Assembly (NCBI GenBank): GCA_013400115.1
Contig: VXBP01002815.1
Coordinates: 434,001-498,000 of the forward strand
Source: Rhinopomastus cyanomelas
Taxonomy: Eukaryota; Chordata; Aves; Bucerotiformes; Rhinopomastidae
Direction of reading: 5' to 3'
DNA length: 64,000 nucleotides
Of the stretch, positions 26,301-35,857 are shown in pieces. The translations under genes were made by a program, and so were the position numbers. The notes under the pieces are model-generated. The model had not been told where the DNA came from and ran no database searches. It saw nothing but the letters and a program-made list of their open reading frames with translations. Within the stretch, counting starts at the first letter, position 1. Every line of letters begins with the position of its first letter.

Positions 26301-29300
26301 TAAGTGTAGATGATACCTTGTGTAAATATGAGTCTTGGTACTAACTTAAAGTCTCCTTTCTCTTCTTTTAGTCTATGGGCTTGTTGGACAAAAAGAGCTT
26401 GAAAATCAATGGGATACGGTGAGTCTTTTTTAATAAAAGTAACTCTGTTTAGTTGGAATATTTGTGTAAGGCTTTGTTATGGTGAAAAGGGATCTTTAGG
26501 CTCTTAAACAGAGCAAATGGCCTTGTGTGCTGGAGTGGTCAAACTAGCCAAACTGGCAAAATTATCAAAAGAAGAGAAGGAAAATCCTTTATTGATGTCT
26601 ACAGTCACTGGTTTTTGTGCTTTGAAATCCTCTTTGTGGTACTGCTTTGGGTCTGGAGTGGGATTCCTACTCCTTGTTCTACAAAACCAAACCAGAGTGC
26701 AGTTTGTTAGGGAATGTCTCCCTAACAAGATTTGTACGCTGGCTTAGAGCAGCACTGAACGCTGCCTCTTGGCAAGGAGCAGTTTGGTTTTGTGTGACTG
26801 CATAACAGATCCCAGCTGCTATGAGAGCTTTTGCAGTACTTCTGTAGAGCAGCAAGAAAATGAAGTGTTCCCAGGTGCAAGAAGATTCTCCCCTGTAATT
26901 AAAAATAGGGGTTTTTTGTTCATTGGTTCCATCAGCCTGTTTCTTAGGTCTTTGATGATTACGCTAGCTGTAATGTCGGTTATGTAGCAAAGTTTAGATA
27001 GTGATAAAAAAACCTGCTTTGTGTTGACATGTCTAAGGTTATTAACTTGTCCTCAGTTACTTCTCTGTATTTGTTTTTGTTATTGAGGATTGATATTTTA
27101 TCTTTCAGATGGCTTCGGCTTGTAGCATCTGTAATTAAAAACTAAAATGTCATATTTAACTACCTTTTTCCTGTAGAGACTTTTCGTGGTCTCCAGGTGG
27201 AAACATAATTGCTTTCTGGGTGCCTGAGGACAAAGACATCCCTGCAAGAGTGACTTTGATGCAGCTGCCTTCTAGACAAGAAATTCGGGTGCGGAATTTG
27301 TTCAACGTCGTAGATTGTAAACTGCACTGGCAGAAGAACGGGGATTACCTGTGCGTGAAGGTAGACAGGACTCCCAAAGGCACACAGGTATGTGCAGTCT
27401 GATGGTCCTCGTAAAACTTGGTTTTATCTCCTGCTGACACCTCATTTTCTTGAAGCATACAGTCTTTTAATCTAGATAGTGTGAATGACGTGATGTCAAA
27501 GCTGCTGTTCGTGTTTCTATTTGAATTTAAGGCAAAGGAGAGCACAGTGTGTCTTAGTTAAATTTTCATTACAGTCTGAAAAACTGCTGCTTTTGTACAG
27601 TCCTTCAGTTATTCTTCCTCAGAGCAGGAACATGTAGAACGTGTTTGGTAGTGACGCTCTTTATCTGTTCTCATTAAAGAAACAAATCTTGACTGTTGTC
27701 TCTTAGCTTGTGCCCTGACAGGCTAATTGTGTAGTTTTCCTCTGCCTAGCAATAAACTTATTTGCTGTCCTGCTTCTGTGCTGGATAATGAGCTGATCTT
27801 GGTCTTTCCAGGGAGTAGTGACCAACTTTGAAATATTCCGAATGAGAGAGAAACAGGTGCCTGTGGATGTGGTGGAAATGAAAGGTAGTGTTTCCTTCTC
27901 ATCTTTCACTTTCTGGAGTAGATGCTTGTGTGTTCCTTAGAAATTCCTGTTTAACACATGACATAATTGGACAGTTAATTCTTGATTCATGTTGCAGGAT
28001 GTTTCATGTAAGAATGAGACATCAACACTTTTGTTACTGTTGATGCTTGTGGTTGATGTGAAAAATGACAGAACTGAAAATCACTGCTACTGCTGTGACA
28101 CTAGTAAGTGTTGTAGGGCTGATAGGAGTGTATTTTGTAGCATACCAGAGACTTTTTGGAGCTGTCATTTGACTAAAATGCTCCCCCTAACTCCCTCCAT
28201 TTGCCTTACCAACCTTTTGTTTTAAAAGGTAGCTGATAGATCTCTCTAGAGCATCTTGGTTTCCTTTGGTAACTGCTTGAAATCAAACTCTTGTACTGCC
28301 TTTTGACAGAGTTTTTCTCTGTTACAGAAAGCATCATAGCCTTTGCTTGGGAGCCAAATGGCAGCAAGTTTGCAGTGCTGCACGGAGAAACTCCACGCAT
28401 TTCAGTTTCCTTTTACCACGTTAAAAACAACGGGAAAATAGAACTCATCAGTAAGTGTCTGTACTTCTCACTTGTTTGGTCACTGAGTATTGTGTGTGGC
28501 AAAAGATGCAGCAATAAAAGACTTACAAGCCCAAATACTTTTGAGGCCTCAGGATGTTAATAGAAGATGATAGCACAGACTTGGCTCACCTGTAGATGAG
28601 ATTAGTCCCGTGTTGTGTGCTGGGATCTTCTGCTAGCTTTAGTGTTGTGTTTGGGTGCGCTACTGGGTTTTGTCTTTGCAAGCGTAGAGCTAAGGTAAGC
28701 TTGTTGGTAAGACTTGTAGAGCACATAAATGTCTTTTGAGGAATGGATGTAGGTGACAGCCTGTAAACTAATGGATGGTGTTGGAGTGAAAGATTTTTCT
28801 GAATTTGTCTTGTTTCTTTCCAGAAACATTTGATAAACAGCAGGCAAACACGATATTCTGGAGTCCTCAAGGGCAATTTGTAGTGTTGGCTGGTCTCAGA
28901 AGGTGAGTGGTGTGCAGGTTGCTGAACACTACGTTCACCTTAAAGGAGGAAAAGACAAGGGTCTCATCAGGAAGTGTGTGGTGCCTCCATGAGTGTTCCG
29001 TTACTGTGTAATCCTGATACAGCTTTGCAGAAGCAAAAGAAGAGATGCAATGTCATTATGTACCTTAGTCCTCTGTAGCTTTTACTTGGTGTTTTTGCTA
29101 CAGCAAATGAAGGATGCATTCCTCCAGCAGAAAAGTGGATATCTAGAAACACTTTACGACTGTTAAATACTGACTCAACTAATCCAGTTTGCACCATGCA
29201 CATGGTTCTTACAATGTATTTGTTGTGATCGTAGCCTAGTGCCTCCTCCTGGGCAATTCCTCTTGGTGAAAAAGCAGTTTTGTAAAAGAATTACAAGACA

Positions 29301-32300
29301 AATTTCACATTAGAGCTAGTGAAAATTATTTTTATTAACCACTTGAGCAGAATTTCCCTTCACATACTTCAGACAGGTGCTGCTTAGAAATTGATTTTTT
29401 CCTTAATCTTGTCTACACTGTTTAAATATATCTAAGCAAAAGGTTATTAAACTTGGGCTGTAACTTGCCTGTAGCCTGTGTTCACTGTGACTTTGAGAAT
29501 AGAAATCAAATGGGTTAAGGGTCACTGAGCATAGGAACAAAAGGACCATTTTTACTTGGGTTTTTGGTTTCACTCATGGCTTTCTGGCCACAGAGGCTGG
29601 TATGAGCCTGTCCCTTAGTTGCTATGAGAATTTATCTTTGCACAATGAGGAGTTGTGAAGATGCAGCTGGTGAAATGCTGTTTGGGAAAAAAGAGAACTG
29701 GCTGTGTGAGTGGGTGAAACAGTCTGTCTTGTCTTCTCAGCATGAATGGTGCCTTAGCATTTGTTGATACATCCGACTGCACCATGATGAATATTGCTGA
29801 ACACTATACAGCTTCAGATGTGGAATGGGATCCTACGGGCCGGTACATTGTGACTTCTGTGTCTTGGTGGAGCCACAAGGTACTGCCGTTTGCTTTGTGC
29901 TAGGGATTCTTTTGGGGTTTTGTGTGCTTTGGGTTTTCCTTTTGCAGAGGTCTTGGAAAGGGTTGTTGGTTAGAGGAGAAAGTGGACGTCTAAGTGACTT
30001 AAAACCTGCAGTGCAATGTTCTGTATTTATTTCTGAACGTCGGTATTTATTTGGGCCACTAGTTTCATCAGTTGTCCAAAATAAGTTCTGGGAGGACAGC
30101 TCATGAGTCTAAATGAAACTTGATCTCCTTGTTGTCATTAAGCAGCAGGACTTATCACTCCTGTCATTAGCATGGTTGCAGCCACAATTAATATAGTAGA
30201 AGGGTTGGCTTAGTTACAAAGTGTTGGGAACCTCCAGAAGCTCACTCCTTACAAAGTTCCAGTGGAAAAAGTACTCTGCTCAGGAGTTTGACTTGTGCAA
30301 GGCAGGCATTATAAAAAGCACCCTGGTTCTGTTGGCTAATACTTTTATATATTATTTAATAAAAACTACCCTGAAGACATAGAGCGAGACGTTAAGTTAC
30401 AGCTTATCCTGACTGAGATGGCGCACTGCTCTTCCAGGTGGACAATGCATATTGGTTATGGACCTTCCAAGGCCGTCTGCTTCAGAAAAACAACAAAGAC
30501 AGGTTCTGCCAACTTCTCTGGAGGCCACGACCAGCTACCTTGCTCAGTGAGGATCAGATAAAGGTAGTGTATTCCAGTGACTCTCTTCCTGCTGGTGTTG
30601 CTTTGGTGTGTTAAGCATACTTGGTTCACTCCCTGCTCTTGAGGATGAGGCTTGAGTGTTGCAGAGCAGAACTGCCTTATGCCCTGAATTTGTGGAAAAC
30701 AACAGAACTGTATCACAGGAAGCGACCTCCCTTCTGGGAATGACTGTAAATATTAACTGTTGTTTAAACTCAGAATAGAAATGGTTGCAATTGTTCTTAA
30801 GTTAGGGTACAGGGAAAGGCTATAAGGAATTAAATTGAATTTAGCTGTTTGTGTTTCACTCACTGTACGAGTACAGAAACACGGGTGTGATCTATAAGCC
30901 AGGAAGAGCAAAGTTAACAGTGAAAAGAAATTGCCTAGAAGAGATGTTTTTAAAAGATGTGTAGCCTGCTTAGGCCTACTGAAGTTCTTAAAGAATATGA
31001 AACCTGAAGAATATACTAATCTGACATCCCAGTTGAAATAAAATTCCCTGCTTTACAGCAAATTAAGAAGGACCTGAAGAAGTACTCCAAGATATTTGAG
31101 CAGAAGGATCGCTTGAGCCAGTCCAAAGCTTCAAAGGCAAGACACTTCGGGACTTTAGTAGACTGAAATTTTGTAATATCCTTAATTACTTTCTAATGGT
31201 GATGTGCAAGTTAAATGTCTTTTATAACAACCATCAGTGTTGGTTTGAATTCTGATGGTTAGAGTTCCAACAGACAGTTCAGACAGATGCTACTAAACCG
31301 TCAGCTTAAACAGTAAAATGTGGAGAACCACTGGTGTTAGGTCATTAAAGGTGTTAAAATGCTTGGGTTCTGAGTAAGTTGCTGCATTAGCCAGTCTTAA
31401 GAAAAGCTCTTTAAATTAAATTAAAAAAATAACCTCCTTACCAAAACAGGTTTTTAACTACATAAGAAAGATCTTGTTTCTCTGATGTCAGTAGAAAGCA
31501 CGTCAAGGAGGCAAAAGTTAGGCTTGCTAATGAACGCATGGCATGAGGATTTCAGCTATTGTGGGGTTTAACCATCTCTTCTTGGGGAGGTTTAACAATG
31601 ATCTCTTCCTGCCACTGCAGGAGCTAGTGGAAAGGAGACGTACAATGATGGAAGAGTTCAGAAAGTACCGCAAGATGGCACAAGAGCTGTACATGGAGCA
31701 GAGGAACGAGCGTTTAGAGCTTCGAGGAGGTAAAGCCTCACATGCAGCTTCCAGCTAGATAATTGCTGCTTCGTACCAAATAACTGCCCTGTTGTGGGGA
31801 TTCATCCACTTCTCTCTCTTTTTCCTGCCAAAGCCAGCCTCTTGTTCTCTGAAGGTTATTTATATAAAGTTTTTTATTCTGAATTGCAACAGGACTTTTA
31901 ATTTTGTTAAAGGAGGAAAGCTTGTATTTATTGCTGGCTGCCAGATTTTGGTACCTGTGTTTACCTCACCTCTTTATGCTTCAGGGCAAGTGTTGGCTTG
32001 ACCTTGGGATAAGACACTGAAGAGATTTGGGTGTTGCCTTTAACCAGAAAATCCCCAGAAGCCCTGTGGTGGGATACAGCAATGCCTTGTTCTTAATTTA
32101 ATGAATTTATTATGTCCTCATGATTTAAAGCACCAAATACCTCTTACTTCACTGATGATTGAAGAACTGTTTCTGCCAAGGGCATTGTCTTGCCTTTGAT
32201 GCATTCACTGTTAATGTCTTCTCTGTTCCAGGGGTAGACACAGATGAGCTGGACAGCAATGTCGATGACTGGGAGGAGGAGACTGTGGAGTTTTTTATCA

Positions 32301-32341
32301 ATGAAGAAATTATTACCCTTGTAGAACCAGAGAATTCATAA
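16893..32341 (+). CDS. EIF3B: EIF3B, translation initiation factor eIF3 subunit b (complete)
   Basis: Core scaffold subunit of the cytoplasmic eIF3 complex, which recruits the 43S preinitiation complex to mRNA. Eighteen coding exons (listed separately) join without a frame break into 817 residues; human EIF3B has 814. Residues 1-167 are a Pro/Ala/Glu-rich, poorly conserved tail ending in the acidic motif [12 protein letters not shown]. An RRM follows at about 186-269 (RNP2-like VIVVDNV at 187-193, RNP1-like GYIFLEY at 232-238). A WD-type beta-propeller spans roughly 290-700. The charged helical C-terminus ([35 protein letters not shown]) is the segment known to contact eIF3i and eIF3g. The start MQD is identical to human, although its Kozak context is weak. 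The last residues ([12 protein letters not shown]) differ from the human tail. Identity is certain. Confidence 0.98.
21385..21577 (+). CDS. EIF3B: EIF3B exon 2 (start of RRM)
   Basis: 193 bp, residues 168-231 plus two bases. Acceptor CTTTGCAG|AA, donor AAAGG|GTAAGT. Encodes [19 protein letters not shown] and the RNP2-like VIVVDNV of the RRM. Intron 1 is 4.0 kb. Confidence 0.97.
22439..22558 (+). CDS. EIF3B: EIF3B exon 3 (RNP1 half of RRM)
   Basis: 120 bp, residues 232-271 plus two bases. Acceptor GTTGTAG|GT, donor GATAA|GTGAGT. Encodes [20 protein letters not shown] and the end of the RRM. Confidence 0.97.
22653..22710 (+). CDS. EIF3B: EIF3B exon 4
   Basis: 58 bp, residues 272-291 ([20 protein letters not shown]). 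Acceptor TTTCAG|GT, donor TTG|GTAAGG, ends in phase 0. It lies only 94 bp after exon 3. Confidence 0.97.
22776..22970 (+). mobile_element. CR1 copy in EIF3B intron 4
   Basis: Begins near AGAAAGGGTTGTCAGGCACT, then GGAATAGGCTTCCTAGGGAGATGG. It ends with TTGGACTTGGTGATCCCAGGGGTCTTTTCCAACC and GGTTCTGGATTC. Same orientation as EIF3B. Confidence 0.9.
23509..23637 (+). CDS. EIF3B: EIF3B exon 5 (start of beta-propeller)
   Basis: 129 bp, residues 292-334, [20 protein letters not shown] to EDRA. Acceptor TTCTTAG|GG, donor GCA|GTGAGT. The intron before it holds a CR1 copy. Confidence 0.97.
24567..24724 (+). CDS. EIF3B: EIF3B exon 6
   Basis: 158 bp, residues 335-386 plus two bases, [19 protein letters not shown] to FSPCE. 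Acceptor TCATCCAG|CG, donor AAAG|GTATGG. Confidence 0.97.
25614..25745 (+). CDS. EIF3B: EIF3B exon 7
   Basis: 132 bp, residues 387-430 plus two bases, [19 protein letters not shown] to HWPIF. Acceptor TTTTGTAG|GT, donor TTTAA|GTAGGT. Confidence 0.97.
25837..25903 (+). CDS. EIF3B: EIF3B exon 8
   Basis: 67 bp, residues 431-453, [20 protein letters not shown]. Acceptor GCTTAG|AT, donor CCT|GTAAGT. The preceding intron is only 91 bp. Confidence 0.97.
26372..26418 (+). CDS. EIF3B: EIF3B exon 9
   Basis: 47 bp, residues 454-468 plus two bases, [15 protein letters not shown]. Acceptor CTTTTAG|TC, donor ATACG|GTGAGT. It is the smallest coding exon; its flanking phases agree. Confidence 0.95.
27177..27387 (+). 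CDS. EIF3B: EIF3B exon 10
   Basis: 211 bp, residues 469-539, [20 protein letters not shown] to DRTPKGTQ. Acceptor TCCTGTAG|AG, donor ACAG|GTATGT. Confidence 0.97.
27812..27884 (+). CDS. EIF3B: EIF3B exon 11
   Basis: 73 bp, residues 540-563 plus one base, [20 protein letters not shown]. Acceptor TTTCCAG|GG, donor AAAG|GTAGTG. Confidence 0.97.
28328..28450 (+). CDS. EIF3B: EIF3B exon 12
   Basis: 123 bp, residues 564-604 plus one base, [20 protein letters not shown] to KIELI. Acceptor CTGTTACAG|AA, donor ATCA|GTAAGT. Confidence 0.97.
28824..28902 (+). CDS. EIF3B: EIF3B exon 13
   Basis: 79 bp, residues 605-630 plus two bases, [20 protein letters not shown]. Acceptor CTTTCCAG|AA, donor AGAAG|GTGAGT. 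Confidence 0.97.
29741..29879 (+). CDS. EIF3B: EIF3B exon 14
   Basis: 139 bp, residues 631-677, [20 protein letters not shown] to SWWSHK. Acceptor TTCTCAG|CA, donor AAG|GTACTG. Confidence 0.97.
30438..30563 (+). CDS. EIF3B: EIF3B exon 15
   Basis: 126 bp, residues 678-719, [20 protein letters not shown] to SEDQIK. Acceptor CTTCCAG|GT, donor AAG|GTAGTG. It completes the propeller. Confidence 0.97.
31059..31136 (+). CDS. EIF3B: EIF3B exon 16 (non-canonical GC donor)
   Basis: 78 bp, residues 720-745, [20 protein letters not shown] to SKASK. The acceptor is TTTACAG|CA. The donor reads AAAG|GCAAGA, a GC instead of GT, and no GT nearby would keep the conserved SKASK|ELVERR junction. The rest of the site matches U1 well, as usual for GC-AG introns. 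Confidence 0.95.
31621..31729 (+). CDS. EIF3B: EIF3B exon 17
   Basis: 109 bp, residues 746-781 plus one base, [20 protein letters not shown] to RLELRG. Acceptor CCACTGCAG|GA, donor GGAG|GTAAAG. Strongly basic helical segment. Confidence 0.97.
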
Positions 32342-32348
32342 AACTGTG
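32232..32348 (+). CDS. EIF3B: EIF3B exon 18 (last coding exon)
   Basis: Residues 782-817 and the TAA stop at 32339-32341, [20 protein letters not shown] to EPENS. Acceptor TGTTCCAG|GG. A good donor, CTGTG|GTAAGA, follows 7 bases after the stop, so the exon probably ends at 32348 and continues into a separate 3'-UTR exon. Confidence 0.93.
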
Positions 32349-33454
32349 GTAAGAGGCTTTACCTCTCCCTGGAGAGAAATGCTTTCTTCCAGCTATTGCT
32401 ATAGATTCAGTAATTTGCTTGAGAAAGTTGGGTCTGTTTGTTGCATGAGTCAATGCAGAGGGACATGTTCTGAGTTGCTTTTCATGTTCTGAGTGGCTCA
32501 AGGGGGAAAAAACTTCTTTAATTGCAGATGATCAAATATCTGAGCTGTACTGAGCAGAATACTGTGGGTGTCCTGTCTTCCATCCAGAGCAATCAAACCT
32601 CCATCAGAGTCAGGTTCAGCTCAGTGTTTTGCAGACTGTTAAACTCTGTCAAGAGAACTTCTGTTAGAAATTTAGCCTTTTAGAAGGATTGCATGTTACT
32701 TCAAGACTGGACAAAGTTTAAATGCTGTTCTTAAAGCTTATACAGGAGGTTAACTGTGGACTGATACAACTCAAGTATATATGCTTCAATACCCATGTGA
32801 ACTCTGCTGTAACCTTCTAGAAAGGCTGGGCAGAATTCAGGCAATGGGAGACTCTTGTGTACTCACTGTCACTGCTCATTGCTGAAATCTTTTATTTCAT
32901 CCAGTGCTGTTCCCCGTTCACTTTTGTGAATTTGTGTGTTGAAATTAGTCTACTTTCAGCCCCTGTTGTAGGAAATGTCGTTTATGGAGCTTAATGTTCT
33001 TGTGTTGAGAAGGGAAAAGATACTTTGATAGTGGAGGCACCCACAGAAGACTTAAAATCTGGAAATATTCCTGATCTGCCATGTTGATGGCTTCACTTAT
33101 GGAAGGGGAGATGGTTAGTAACCTTCTGAGCTGTAAATCACCGTACAGCTTTTTAGCCTCCAGCTGTCTGAGGAGTTAAAATATGAGCAGTACTCCTCCT
33201 GGAGCTGTAGAAAAGTCAATAGCCTTGAAACCTTTGAATATATTTGTGTCTGATTTAATCTGCACCCCAGATATGGGAGATGTATGGAACAAAGAGACAA
33301 AGTCTTGGCAAAAGGATTTAAAAAACATTCCCTCAGGAACAGGTGACAAACAGTGTAGCCTTGTGTAGCCTTTCACCAGCTTGTGGCTGTGGTGGGGTTG
33401 AGCTGTTTGTGTAAAAGCGCAATTAACTAACTCCCCTCTCTTCTTTTCCTGTAG

Positions 33455-34032
33455 CACCACCGCGTCTTGTGCTGAGAAGAAGTTGGTTCATTTTCAGAAA
33501 GTCTACATCAATTTTGGAATTTTTAATCCATATTCTTACACTCTGGAAGGGTGGATGCACTGGATTTTCTCCATTCTGACACATTGTAGTGCCTTTAAGT
33601 CTTGCTGCCAGCTGCAGTGAGATACTGGAAAGGCGCTGCTTTTAAATTTTTATTCTTTCTTTTTTTTTTTTTAGGGTTTGATTTCTTTTTTCCCTTTTAA
33701 ATCCACTGCTAGCAGTATTTACTTCCTGACTCCCGTGCAGTACTTACCAACTGGTGGGTTTTGACCGTTGCCGGGGAGGTGAGATTCATCAGTGCACCTC
33801 TGTCTTACACACACGCACGATGTTACTGTTTCAGGACTCTTGCTGTGTCCTGAGTGCATGGACAGGTGTTCATTTTGTTTGGGGAAAGGTCACCAGAACC
33901 ATCTTTCGTATGATGTGTTTTAGTGTGCTGAAGCAGCACTACAGTGGGCTATATCCTCCTCCTTTCAGATTGTGAAAGGATGTCTCCCTCGAAGAGCTGA
34001 ATATGGAAATAAAGGCAGACCTATACTAAAAC
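33455..34032 (+). other. EIF3B: EIF3B 3'-UTR exon 19
   Basis: Inferred final non-coding exon. It begins after a strong polypyrimidine acceptor (CTCTTCTTTTCCTGTAG|CA) and ends about 20 bases after the AATAAA signal. With 18 coding exons this gives 19, the number I recall for the human gene. The stop codon is within 10 bases of the last junction, so it would not trigger nonsense-mediated decay. A T-rich tract lies at about 33655-33672. Confidence 0.7.
34008..34013 (+). terminator. EIF3B poly(A) signal AATAAA
   Basis: AATAAA in GGAAATAAAGGCAG. It is followed within about 40 bases by the GT-rich stretch AAGTGTGGTTTGTAGGG, the usual arrangement for cleavage and polyadenylation. Confidence 0.75.
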
Positions 34033-35596
34033 CAGACTGGCCAAGTGTGGTTTGTAGGGAACCTTTTCCTCAGTGATCAAAGTCAAAGGCACTTCCAGCA
34101 GTGAGACCATGTTTGTAGATTCATGGCTTTTCTGGCCTGGTGTTGTGGTTTGATTGTGCAGTGATGGTGTGGCTCGCTAATCTGGCTTGTTCCTGTTTGC
34201 TATAGTGGAGTGACTAGAAACTGAGTGGATTTCTTAAACCATTTGCAAACTGATACTGGCCTCAGCAATCACTGGATTAGTCTAAGTCATTAGTGAACGT
34301 TGCCATCTTGCTCTCTAGGCACATATTGTGTGCTGTGTATCGCAGTACCTGGTTCCATTTCTAAGGCCCTGGGTGCTCAGAGGGGACAAGTGTACTTAGA
34401 ACTGGTGGGGCAACTTCCCTGTATTTGTATTTATGAGCAGAATTTCTTGTCTGGGTATGAGCAGAGCGGTGAGATGGGCCTGTTACTTGTCCTTTGAGGG
34501 ATGGCTCCTGTCTCTACTCCTGGACTGGCCAGTACAGGTGTTAACATGAGTCTACTGGACTGGCTCTGGTTAACCCTGAGCTCCCTCACGTAGCAGCATC
34601 TGACAGATCTGAAGTGGAAACCAGCAAGTGGCCTTTAGGTAATGGGTAGCCCCACTCAGCTGGCAGCATCCAAAAGGACAGTAATGTTTTTAGCACTTTG
34701 TCCTTTTCAAATGTCCTGTGAGAGCAAATGCACAAACTCCTCAATTAGCTCCCACGTTCTCTTCACCAGGAGAGTCTGAAATAATTGTTTCTCAGTAATG
34801 ACATTGACTTAGTTTCAGTTCTTCACTCTTAAATTAACCAGCATGTTGTTGGGTACTTTTTCCAGACGTTATTAGTTGCCAGTTTCCTGTATTTGCTCAT
34901 TCATAATCCATCTGTACAGATACATAGATGATTGACATTCTGTCCATAACTTTTACCAACTTCATCTTTCAAATGACTGCAAAAATATTTCCTTTCTAGC
35001 AAAACAGTGCAGAAGATGATCTAGCACGTCAGTGTTCTCCAGTAATGCCTTGAACTTCAGTAACAGGAATTATTTTAATCAACTTCTAGCTGTAAAGAGC
35101 AGACCTCTCAACCAACTTCTGAGTTAACAAATTGAGATGGAAGGGATTTACTCCCTATCTCCACACAGTGAAGTTCGAACATGCTCCTGCGCCTGGCTGC
35201 TTTCACAGTAAGGTAACACTGATGTTAAGTGAGTGGGGAAAGATGCTTCTGGGTTCATCATGAGTTAAAAAAACCCCAGAAAACCCTCAAATCCTATCTA
35301 CAACTTGATGTTTCCTTAGGATCTTTGGGACCTGACAAGATTCCCTGACTAGCAGTTAAAGGCACTGACTAGCAGTTAAAGCTGTGTAATGCTGGTGCTT
35401 CTGGCACTGCTCCCTCCAACTCTATCTTGTCTCTGGTGTTTCTTCAAATGGTTTTTGCAGATTATGTGCTGCTGAAATTGCGTTGCGGGTGAACTGATAG
35501 GAGGAAGTTGCAGTAGGGAGGAAGGATCTTGGGTTGAATCCACATTGGTGTGTAGCTTTAAGTACTCTGTGCAGCTGTTTTCAGCCTGTGGCCTTT

Positions 35597-35857
35597 ACAA
35601 GGGGCAAAATGGGTGTAAGCTGGAGCGTAGGAGGTTCCACGTCAATGTAAGAAGGAACTTCTTCACAGTGAGAGTGACAGAGCACTGGAAGGGGCTGCCC
35701 AGGGGGGTTGTGGAGTCTCCTTCTCTTGAGATGTTTAAAACCTGCTTGGATGTATTCCTGTGTGACTTGATCTAGGTGGTTCTGCTGGGGTGGGGGATAT
35801 CAGACTAGATGATCTTTCAAGGTCTCTTCCAATCCCTAATGTTCTGGGATTCTGAAG
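35597..35857 (+). mobile_element. CR1 3' fragment
   Basis: Contains AGGTTCCACGTCAATGTAAG, GAGCACTGGAAGGGGCTGCC, TGTGTGACTTGATCTAGGTG and the tail CTAGATGATCTTTCAAGGTC with a terminal GGGATTCTG. This is a relatively young subfamily shared with the copies at 43.3, 47.3, 49.2 and 52.7 kb. Confidence 0.95.
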
